NCBI GenBank assembly: GCA_937928475.1
Contig: CALFVE010000211.1
Span: forward strand, 1-7,754
From: an uncultured bacterium
GTDB lineage: Bacteria > Armatimonadota > Zipacnadia > Zipacnadales > Zipacnadaceae
Direction: 5' to 3'
Length of the DNA: 7,754 bases
The notes under the pieces were generated by a model. It did no database searches, had not been told where the DNA came from, and saw nothing but the letters and a program-made list of their open reading frames with translations. Position 1 is the stretch's first letter. Each line of letters starts with the position of its first letter. The position numbers and the translations under genes are program-made. Below are positions 1 to 5,693 of the stretch, one piece after another.

Positions 1-945
1 GCAGTGTATCGCCGCTGGCTAAGGTGGGCGCAAACCGCCGGCCCGGAGATTGTGGCTCTGGGAAAGGAGATCGGTCGCCTCTTGGAGCACTGGGATGGGA
101 GCGAGTTCCCTCCTCTGCAGACGCCGCGGGGACCGCTGGCCTGGGGCCGGCGGCCGCTGATCATGGGCATCGTCAATATGACTGAGGCCTCCTTCTCCGG
201 GGACGGCCTGGGGCATAACGTGCCGGCGGCCGTCGAACAAGCGCGGCGCTTCGTCGAGGCAGGCGCGGATATCCTCGACGTGGGCGGCGAATCCACCCGT
301 CCCGGCGCGCCGGAGGTAGAGGAGGAGGAGGAACTGCGGCGGGTTATCCCCACCGTCGAGGCGCTGCGGGCGGCAGTGAGCGTGCCTATCTCCGTGGACA
401 CGCGCCGCGCTCGCCTCGTGCGGGAAGCGGTGGCCGTCGGGGCGGACCTGGTCAACGACGTCTGGGCTGGGAGGCAAGAGGGGATGCTAGAGACCGTCGC
501 CGAAGTCGGCGTCCCCCTCTGCCTGATGCACATGCAAGGCACGCCCCAGACCATGCAGGACAATCCCCACTACGAAGACGTCATCACGGAGATTTACACC
601 TTCTTGGCCGAGCGGGTCGCGGTCGCGGTGGCAGCGGGGATCGCCGAAGAGCAGATCATCGTGGATCCCGGCTTCGGTTTTGGAAAACTACCCGAGCACA
701 ACCTGGAGATCATGCGCCGCCTGCGGGAGTTCCGCTCCCTGGGCCGGCCGGTACTGATCGGCCCCTCGCGCAAGTCCACTATCGGTCAGATCCTGGACAA
801 GTCGCCGGACCAGCGCCAGTGGGGGACGGCAGCGATGGTGGCGCTGGCGGTTGCCAACGGCGCGGACATCGTGAGAGTGCATGACGTGGCGGAGATGGCG
901 CAGGTGGCTAAGGTGGCGAGGGCAGTGATGAGTGGTGAGTGGTGA
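1..945 (+). CDS. folP: Dihydropteroate synthase, 5' end probably outside the window
   Basis: Condenses 6-hydroxymethyl-7,8-dihydropterin diphosphate with p-aminobenzoate to form dihydropteroate, a cytosolic step of folate synthesis. Numbering from the GTG at position 4, the TIM-barrel landmarks run in family order: MGIVNMT (54-60), DVGGESTRPGA (92-102), ISVDT (129-133), NDV (151-153), MHMQGTPQTMQ (175-185), DPGFGFGK (221-228), GPSRKS (253-258) and RVHDV (291-295). The GESTRPG and SRKS motifs separate it from the related methyl-THF:corrinoid methyltransferases. About 50 residues precede the first barrel strand. They resemble the end of the extra N-terminal domain found in long family members, and the frame is open to base 1 with no visible SD, so I infer that the gene starts upstream; GTG at 4 is the alternative. 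Loop 1 reads TEASFSGDG where the usual form is TPDSFSDGG. The last codons, including the stop, lie in a heptamer repeat, so the C-terminal SGEW tail may be repeat-derived. Confidence 0.93.
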   Translation, partial: AVYRRWLRWAQTAGPEIVALGKEIGRLLEHWDGSEFPPLQTPRGPLAWGRRPLIMGIVNMTEASFSGDGLGHNVPAAVEQARRFVEAGADILDVGGESTRPGAPEVEEEEELRRVIPTVEALRAAVSVPISVDTRRARLVREAVAVGADLVNDVWAGRQEGMLETVAEVGVPLCLMHMQGTPQTMQDNPHYEDVITEIYTFLAERVAVAVAAGIAEEQIIVDPGFGFGKLPEHNLEIMRRLREFRSLGRPVLIGPSRKSTIGQILDKSPDQRQWGTAAMVALAVANGADIVRVHDVAEMAQVAKVARAVMSGEW

Positions 946-948
946 GTC
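928..948. repeat. Three tandem heptamers overlapping the folP stop
   Basis: Three consecutive 7-base units, ATGAGTG, GTGAGTG and GTGAGTC, span the end of folP; the stop codon TGA (943-945) lies in the third unit. A further GCGAGTG occurs at 980-986 in the gap before hicB. The consensus GYGAGTS is shared with the five-unit array after fhs at 7400-7434, which suggests one low-complexity repeat family that settles at gene ends. What it does is unknown. Confidence 0.55.
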
Positions 949-1025
949 GGACCCGCGAAGCGGAAGCAGGGAGGCGGCAGCGAGTGAGCGGAAGGTACAG
1001 GTGATTCCGGAATGGGGTGAGCAGA

Positions 1026-1309
1026 ATGGCGTGCAGTTACACGGTTGTTATCCGCGAGGAACCAGAGGGGGGTTCACGATCTTGGTGCCGGCGCTGCCGG
1101 AGATCGTCAGTTACGCAGAGACCCTCGAGGAGGCCAGAAACAACGCCACCGAGGCCATTGAGTGCGCGCTGCTAGGGCGTCGCCACATGCGAGAGCCGAT
1201 GCCGCAGGAAGGCAAGACCGTGCTCCTGCCAGAAGTGGAGATCGACGGTGACCTCCACATCCTCCGTATCACCGTGGCGTCGCCAAAAGAGGCTGTGACT
1301 CATGCCTAG
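1026..1309 (+). pseudogene. hicB: HicB-family antitoxin, frame-disrupted (or -1 frameshifted)
   Basis: HicB proteins neutralise the HicA mRNA interferase and often repress their own operon. Starting at ATG 1026, the first frame gives MACSYTVVIREEPEGG, a classic HicB first strand and turn, then drifts into Arg/Cys-rich sequence and stops near 1175. The frame one base back continues the family exactly from base 1073: FTILVPALPEIVSYAETLEEA, then an ALLGRRHMREPMPQEG segment. Joining them at the run of six G (1067-1072) gives a 94-residue protein of normal HicB length with no added DNA-binding domain. One missing G, or a ribosomal -1 shift on G GGG GGT (1067-1073), explains the break. A frame open from 932 (GTG; another GTG at 1000) also reaches the stop at 1309, but it replaces the first strand with unrelated residues, so I do not favour it as the native form. 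The gene overlaps hicA by 8 bases. Confidence 0.72.
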
Positions 1310-1528
1310 GTTACTCCGAGTGTCAGGGCGGAAGGTGGCTCGGGCTGTGGAGAAGGCCGGTTTCGAGGTAATCCACACGCGAGGCAATCACGCTCGCTTG
1401 CACAACCCCGCCACAGGGCACCCGACAGTGCCCTCCCTGACCTCCCCTACCTGCCGGTCGGTACGCTGGCGAGCATTTTGCGTCAGGCGGGGCTGACCGG
1501 GGAGGAATTCCGCAGGCTGCTGTCATAG
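1302..1528 (+). pseudogene. hicA: HicA-family mRNA interferase toxin, frame-disrupted
   Basis: HicA is a small double-stranded-RNA-binding-fold RNase that cleaves mRNA and is held in check by HicB. From ATG 1302, inside the hicB end, the frame reads MPRLLRVSGRKVARAVEKAG, then FEVIHTRGNHARL; His30 in GNHARL matches the catalytic His of the usual G-S-H motif. After TVPS (to about 1436) the frame loses family resemblance and stops at 1494-1496. One base back, from 1439, it resumes as DLPYLPVGTLASILRQAGLT and ends EEFRRLLS at the TAG at 1526-1528, the standard HicA C-terminus. The restored protein would be about 75 residues, normal for the family. No canonical slippery heptamer lies in 1425-1455, so a 1-base deletion (or a sequence error) is more likely than programmed shifting. 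As written, the toxin would lose its last helix and strand and is probably inactive. The overlap implies translational coupling to hicB. Confidence 0.72.
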
Positions 1529-1554
1529 GCAGCCCACTGCCCCGCGTGCTGTCC

Positions 1555-2163
<609 letters not shown>

Positions 2164-2246
2164 GGCTCCCCCGGCCCGATTCTCCGGCATGCATTCAGTA
2201 CCGGGACGGCGGGCGACGAGTTCTCGCTGCGTGGGACCGCTGCGGC

Positions 2247-2444
2247 CTATTCCTGTTTCCGCTTCAGCGCCACTACCACTTGTTCCAGCGCCACCGCGAT
2301 GGCGAACAGAAGCAGCAGCCCCGTCACCTGCAGCCACGTGCCGGCGTGGACCACCAGGATCTGCCCTGGCATGGAGAACCGAGCCACTAGCCCGCAGATG
2401 GCGGCCAGTACCGCCAGCAGCATGAATACCCGGTAGAGACCCAT
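2247..2444 (-). CDS. Small two-helix membrane protein, function unknown
   Basis: A 65-residue protein starting MGLYRVFMLL and ending KRKQE. Two hydrophobic segments, about residues 5-22 and 37-58, are separated by a short loop with a Met-Pro-Gly turn; the charged C-terminus (KRKQE) suggests a cytoplasmic tail and a hairpin topology in the inner membrane. The start rests on a perfect AAGGAGG on the minus strand (plus-strand 2454-2460) with a 9-base spacer to the ATG at 2444. A competing ATG three bases after the SD, in another frame, is too close to be used and gives only a short Cys/Trp-rich peptide. It is convergent with the cyclo-ligase gene (83-base gap) and divergent from folB. I do not recognise a family. 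It could be a conserved hypothetical of the host phylum. Confidence 0.62.
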   Translation of the reverse strand: MGLYRVFMLLAVLAAICGLVARFSMPGQILVVHAGTWLQVTGLLLLFAIAVALEQVVVALKRKQE

Positions 2445-2460
2445 ACGCTCATCCCTCCTT

Positions 2461-2892
2461 GTGCGGCGAAGACCCATGCCGCTGCTTTCTTTCGCGACCG
2501 GCCCGAGAATCCCTGCTTGGCACGGCAAGTTCTTGCTCCAGAAGGTGCCAGGGGCCACATGGCGAAAGGCAACGAAGGAGTCACTGCGAGCAGTTTCCTG
2601 CGGTCCCGGGCAGTACGCGTGCGCTATCTGTGCTACCCGACCCCGCGCCAGCCGGGCAGGCCGCCCCGAGGGTAGCGGGGGTCGAGGCGGGCCTACTCAG
2701 CAGACGATTGTGCCGCGCCGGCGGACCTACCCCGCCCTTCGCTGCGCTCAGGGCGCCGCTCCTGCACCGGGAGGGGCCAGGCTAATTGGGGTAACTACAA
2801 CCTCGATCCTGCCGCAAGTCCCAGCCGGTGAGGAAGCGGCCGCCAGGTGCTGGGTCCACTCGCGGTGCAGGTATCGCTCAACTTCGCCGAGC
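2461..2892. other. Long intergenic region before folB; no convincing gene
   Basis: Frames open here on the plus strand give low-complexity Arg/Pro/Ala-rich translations with no SD and no recognisable motif, so I treat the region as non-coding. It contains several inverted repeats: GCTACCC (2632-2638) with GGGTAGC (2670-2676); GACCCCGC (2639-2646) with GCGGGGGTC (2675-2683, one bulged base), which cannot form at the same time as the first; and the REP-like hairpin at 2733-2755. It must hold the control signals for the divergent small membrane gene and for folB, but I see no strong -35/-10 pair. GC-rich DNA forms such stems by chance, so a structured RNA is only a possibility. Confidence 0.4.
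2733..2755. repeat. REP-like palindrome
   Basis: CGCCCT (2733-2738) and AGGGCG (2750-2755) form a perfect 6-bp stem around an 11-base loop, TCGCTGCGCTC. This CCCTTCG...CTCAGGG pattern resembles intergenic palindromes that recur in many bacterial genomes. Only one copy is visible here, so its repetitive nature is inferred from general knowledge and not shown by the window. Confidence 0.4.
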
Positions 2893-2903
2893 GAGGAGAC
2901 GCC

Positions 2904-3272
2904 ATGTCGAGCCGCGACCTGATCCGCATCAAGAATATGACCTTCTACGGCTACCACGGCGTAGACGCCGAGGAGCGGCGCCTGGGGGGCAAGTTCTCGC
3001 TGGATGTCGAATTGTACCTCGACCTGCGACCGGCCGGAGAGAGCGACGACCTGAGTAAGACCGTGGACTACAAGGCCGTGTACGACCTGGTGCGTCGGGT
3101 ACATGACGAGCGGCATTACGAACTCCTGGAAGCGCTGGCGCACGACGTGGCGCAGGCGATCCTGCGGGAGTTTCCGGTGGAGGAGGTTGCCGTCCGCGTC
3201 CGCAAGCACAGCGTACCCCTGCAGGGGCTGATTGACTACACAGAAGTCGAGATTCATCGCGCAAGGGAATAG
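2904..3272 (+). CDS. folB: Dihydroneopterin aldolase
   Basis: Cleaves 7,8-dihydroneopterin to 6-hydroxymethyl-7,8-dihydropterin and glycolaldehyde, upstream of FolK and FolP in folate synthesis; the family forms octameric tunnel-fold enzymes. The 122-residue product has FYGYHGVDAEER (14-25) carrying the pterin-site Tyr and Glu, VDYKAVYDLV (54-63), YELLEALAHDVA (72-83, conserved Glu) and VRVRKHSVPLQGLIDY (97-112), in which Lys101 is the catalytic lysine. The usual Lys-Pro there is Lys-His. The ATG at 2904 is chosen because GAGGAG (2893-2898) lies five bases upstream and the family begins close to this point; an in-frame GTG at 2847 would add 19 unrelated residues. No folK follows, although folB and folK are often adjacent or fused. 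The next gene is 222 bases away. Confidence 0.93.
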   Translation: MSSRDLIRIKNMTFYGYHGVDAEERRLGGKFSLDVELYLDLRPAGESDDLSKTVDYKAVYDLVRRVHDERHYELLEALAHDVAQAILREFPVEEVAVRVRKHSVPLQGLIDYTEVEIHRARE

Positions 3273-3300
3273 CCGGGCGCCGGCTGCGCACGGACCGACC

Positions 3301-3318
3301 ACGGCGGCCGGCCGTTTT
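3301..3318 (+). terminator. Weak intrinsic terminator candidate after folB
   Basis: ACGGC (3301-3305) and GCCGT (3311-3315) form a 5-bp GC-rich stem with a GGCCG loop, followed by a short T run (3315-3318). It lies 29 bases after the folB stop. The stem and T-tract are short, so termination would be partial at best. Confidence 0.3.
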
Positions 3319-3384
3319 GTCAAGGCAGCGCAGGCCCAAGCCCTGCCATCCTCTCCTCCGGTCGCTAGCCACAGCAGGCGCGCC

Positions 3385-3400
3385 GTGAATTCACTGTGAA
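3385..3400. promoter_or_regulatory. Operator-like overlapping palindromes upstream of the GuaA-like gene
   Basis: GTGAATTCACTGTGAA contains three half-sites: GTGAA, TTCAC and GTGAA. The first two form a perfect 10-bp palindrome and the last two an inverted repeat with a one-base spacer. The 8-bp palindrome GGCGCGCC (3377-3384) abuts it. The position, 95-110 bases before the probable start of the GuaA-like gene, suits a repressor or activator site, but no regulator gene is present to link it to. Confidence 0.3.
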
Positions 3401-3494
3401 GGTCGCGGCGGCGGCCAGGGAGAATTTTCCCTACGACGGTTGGGCTTACAGCCGCGTGCTATGCCCATTGCCTTGTCCCCAGGAGATGATCAGC

Positions 3495-4460
3495 GTGCCC
3501 CTACAGGAGATCCGTGCGGAAGACCTCGACGCGCCGGAGTTCATCGCCGAGAAGGTAGCCGAGATTCGCGCCGCCGTCGGCGACGGGTACGCGATCAACG
3601 CCCTCTCCGGCGGGGTGGACTCCTCGGTCGTGACCATGCTCGGGCATCGCGCGCTCGGCGACCGACTCAAGACCTATTTCGTAGACAACGGCCTGATGCG
3701 CCAGGGCGAGCCCGAGCAGATCGTGCAGCGTTTCGCTGACCTGGGAGTGCGCGTGGAATTGGTGCCGGCCCAGGATCGGTTCTTCGCTGCCTTGGCGGGA
3801 ATCACCGACCCCGAGGAGAAACGCGAGGCAATCACCCAGACCTTCTACCGGGACGTCTTCGCGCAACTCGTGCGCGACAGCGGCGCTCGGTGCCTCTTGC
3901 AGGGCACCATCCTCACCGACGTGGACGAGACGGTGGCGGGCATCAAGCGGCAGCATAACGTCTTTGAGCAGTTGGGGATTGACCCTGAGGAGGCGTTCGG
4001 CTACCGCATCCTGGAGCCGCTGGTGCAACTGCGCAAAGACGGCGTGCGCAAAGTCGGGGAGGCCCTGGGCCTGCCGCCTGAGGTTTTCCGGCGTATCCCC
4101 TTCCCCGGCCCCGCGCTGGCCGCGCGAGTCATCGGCGAGGTCACGCGCGAGAAGATCGCCCTCGTCCGCCAGGCCACTGCGATCGTCGAGGAGGAACTGG
4201 CCGCCACCGGGGCGTTCCAGTACATGGCCATCCTCCACGAGGATCGCGTGACCGGAATGCGCCAAGGCCGCCGGGAGTTCGGGCAGCAGATCGAGGTGCG
4301 CTGTTGGGACAGCGTGGACGCCCGTACCGCCACGCCGACGCAGGTGGCCTGGGAGATCCTCATGCGCCTGGGGCGACGGATCGTTGACGAGGTGCCGGGA
4401 GTCGTCAGTGTCACTTACGGCATCGCCCCCAAGCCGCCGTCCACGATGGAGGTTGTGTAG
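3495..4460 (+). CDS. Stand-alone GuaA-like ATP pyrophosphatase (GMP synthase subunit B-like)
   Basis: Belongs to the N-type ATP pyrophosphatases. In GMP synthase this domain adenylates XMP and accepts ammonia to make GMP. Visible motifs in the 321-residue product: PP-loop SGGVDSS (38-44), FVDNGLMR (62-69), RFFAALAGITDPEEKR (95-110), LLQGTILTDVDET (134-146), KRQHN (151-155), EPLVQLRKDGVRKVG (174-188), PFPGPALAARVIGEVT (202-217) and a C-terminal KPPST (313-317). There is no N-terminal glutaminase domain and no separate glutaminase gene nearby. The segment before KPPST (FGQQIEVRCWDSVDARTATPTQ) differs from the classic GuaA dimerisation domain and matches the group often labelled ExsB-family, so the substrate may not be XMP. 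GTG 3495 is preferred because AGGAG (3481-3485) sits nine bases upstream; ATG 3486 touches the SD, and GTG 3396 lies in the operator-like palindrome. The UroD-like gene follows after 19 bases, suggesting co-transcription. Confidence 0.85.
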   Translation: MPLQEIRAEDLDAPEFIAEKVAEIRAAVGDGYAINALSGGVDSSVVTMLGHRALGDRLKTYFVDNGLMRQGEPEQIVQRFADLGVRVELVPAQDRFFAALAGITDPEEKREAITQTFYRDVFAQLVRDSGARCLLQGTILTDVDETVAGIKRQHNVFEQLGIDPEEAFGYRILEPLVQLRKDGVRKVGEALGLPPEVFRRIPFPGPALAARVIGEVTREKIALVRQATAIVEEELAATGAFQYMAILHEDRVTGMRQGRREFGQQIEVRCWDSVDARTATPTQVAWEILMRLGRRIVDEVPGVVSVTYGIAPKPPSTMEVV

Positions 4461-4479
4461 GCAGAGCCGCCGGCAAGTC

Positions 4480-5484
4480 ATGCGCAAGCAAGACTACACC
4501 TTCTACGTTCTCTACACGGTCGTGGCCGAGGCCTGCGGGCTGCACCTCCGGGACATCTTTCTTGAACCGGAGAAGATCGCCGCGGCCTACCGCCGGCTGC
4601 CCGAGGTCCTCTCGCCGCGACTGTGGGCAGCGGTGGGGGATCGCTTCGCCGTCCCCTCGCTACAGGCGACGAGTTACGACCACCTCTCGGCGCTGGGGGT
4701 CGAGGTAGACTTTCCCCTAGATGGCGAACCCAAGCCGCGCCGCCTGCTGAAGGGACCGGAGGACGTAGGGAAACTGCAAGACCCGGAGCGCTTCCTGGAG
4801 TGCGGACTGATGCCGGAGCGCCGTCGCCTGTGGGCACGGCTGCGGGAGGCCTGGGGGGGCGAGGGCCTCTCCCCCCTCCCCCCCGGCTACGGCTGCGAGG
4901 GCCCGGTGACCAGCGCGGTGCTGCTGGCGGGTCAGGATTTCCTCCTATGGCCCTACGACTGTCCCGAGGCGGCGCACCGGCTGCTGGAGTTCTGCACCCG
5001 CAGTGCGCACGCTTTTCAGCGCGAGTACTTCGCCGAACTGGGCACGCACTTTCCGGTCAAGGTCTCCTGGATCCTTGACGACTTTGCAGGCCTGTTCCCG
5101 CCCGATCTGTTCCAGGAGTTCGTGGTACCCTACTGGAACCTCTGGTATGAATTGGCGGGCTGCGAGCGGCGCTGTATCCACACGGAACTGCTTCGCCCGG
5201 AGCACCTGCCCCTGCTGGCGGAATGCAAGATAGATCACTTCGACCCCGGGGTGGACCAGTACCTCAGCCCCCGAGACATGGCCGAGCGCTGCCCTTGCGC
5301 CTTTCAGCTGCGCATTCCCGGCTGGCATGTACGCAGGAGGCCGAAGGAGCAGGTGTTGGCGGAATACCGGGAACTGGCCGCTTACCAGCCGGCGCGCATC
5401 GAATTTGGGATGTACTGCCTGGAGGAAGAGGAGAACTTCCTGGCGCTGCTGGGACTGGCGAGGAAAATGGCCGGAGAGGGCTGA
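4480..5484 (+). CDS. Uroporphyrinogen decarboxylase-family protein (MtaA/CmuA-like, His-x-Glu variant)
   Basis: UroD-superfamily TIM barrel. Besides haem-pathway decarboxylases, the family includes cobalamin- and coenzyme M-linked methyltransferases. The 334-residue product shows the family pattern: GPVTSAVLLAG (141-151) followed by PYDCPEAAHRLLEF (158-171), DDFAGLFPPDLFQEFVVPYW (200-219), and HTELLRPEHLPLL (234-246) followed by DHFDPGVDQYLSP (252-264). In MtaA-type enzymes the H-x-C motif binds zinc; here it is His234-Thr-Glu236, with Cys313 near the C-terminus as a possible third ligand. The N-terminal Arg motifs of true UroD are not evident, so haem synthesis is unlikely. ATG 4480 is chosen because it follows the upstream stop by 19 bases and an earlier start would lie inside the GuaA-like gene; the SD is weak (GCAAG). 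A methyl-transfer role near fhs is inference. Confidence 0.78.
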   Translation: MRKQDYTFYVLYTVVAEACGLHLRDIFLEPEKIAAAYRRLPEVLSPRLWAAVGDRFAVPSLQATSYDHLSALGVEVDFPLDGEPKPRRLLKGPEDVGKLQDPERFLECGLMPERRRLWARLREAWGGEGLSPLPPGYGCEGPVTSAVLLAGQDFLLWPYDCPEAAHRLLEFCTRSAHAFQREYFAELGTHFPVKVSWILDDFAGLFPPDLFQEFVVPYWNLWYELAGCERRCIHTELLRPEHLPLLAECKIDHFDPGVDQYLSPRDMAERCPCAFQLRIPGWHVRRRPKEQVLAEYRELAAYQPARIEFGMYCLEEEENFLALLGLARKMAGEG

Positions 5485-5501
5485 GCGGCCTCCTGGGTAG
5501 G

Positions 5502-5530
5502 TTTGCAGAAGCGGCCCAAACGAGTATAAT
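5502..5530 (+). promoter_or_regulatory. Sigma-70-type promoter of fhs
   Basis: A perfect TATAAT -10 box (5525-5530) follows TTTGCA (5502-5507, four of six matches to TTGACA) at the optimal 17-base spacing. It is the clearest promoter in the window and stands out in GC-rich DNA. Transcription would begin near 5537, giving fhs a leader of about 155 bases and its own control separate from the genes upstream. Confidence 0.7.
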
Positions 5531-5533
5531 CCC

Positions 5534-5693
5534 CGGCTTGGCGAGGCCGAGCAGCCGCACCGGGTCCGGTCGGTGCGGTTGCCGACTGTCCGGCCCCCGA
5601 GGGCAACCACGGGACTACCGACGGGGTGCGCGACGCCCCGTCGCGCCGGGCAAGGACTGCATAACCTGCCGCTAGAAAGGATAAGGAACTGTC
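5534..5693 (+). promoter_or_regulatory. Structured 5' leader of fhs; possible divergent ZTP-type riboswitch
   Basis: The leader holds competing stems. CCGCACCG (5555-5562) pairs with CGGTGCGG (5571-5578); GGTTGCC (5577-5583) with GGCAACC (5602-5608); GTCGGT (5569-5574) with ACCGAC (5617-5622); GCCC-CCGA-GGGC is a tetraloop hairpin (5593-5604); GACGGGG (5620-5626) pairs with CCCCGTC (5636-5642). The order P1, internal loop, P2 hairpin, CCACGGGA (5607-5614), P1', P3 hairpin, CGCCGGGCA (5644-5652) resembles the ZTP (pfl) riboswitch, whose 3' part reads CGGGGAG then CCGCCTGGGCA, and fhs is a known ZTP-regulated gene. Several core bases differ, so the class is a guess; a structured leader is the firmer claim. 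The fhs SD AAGGAA (5683-5688) lies at the 3' end, which would suit translational control. Confidence 0.42.

Noticed and set aside
932..1025. N-terminal extension of HicB from GTG 932 in the downstream frame
   Set aside because: The residues are unrelated to HicB and partly encoded by repeats, while another frame at 1026-1073 gives the exact family N-terminus.
2519..2540. Possible sigma-54 promoter (TTGGCACG ... TTGCT)
   Set aside because: The spacing between the GG and GC elements is 14 bases instead of the required 10.
2461..2922. A 153-codon plus-strand frame before folB
   Set aside because: Arg/Pro/Ala-rich low-complexity translation without SD or motif; it overlaps the folB start in another frame and contains the REP-like hairpin.
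3501..4487. A 328-codon open frame on the minus strand opposite the GuaA-like gene
   Set aside because: It mirrors a well-supported coding gene, is rich in His/Arg/Leu with no recognisable motif and has no SD. Long antisense frames are expected from GC-rich codon use.
4480..5484. Genuine haem-pathway uroporphyrinogen decarboxylase (hemE)
   Set aside because: The N-terminal Arg-rich substrate motifs of HemE are not evident and there are no haem-synthesis neighbours; the pattern fits the methyltransferase-like branch.
5485..5560. Intrinsic terminator between the UroD-like gene and the fhs promoter
   Set aside because: Only short, imperfect inverted repeats (such as GTTTG/CAAAC) and no T-tract.
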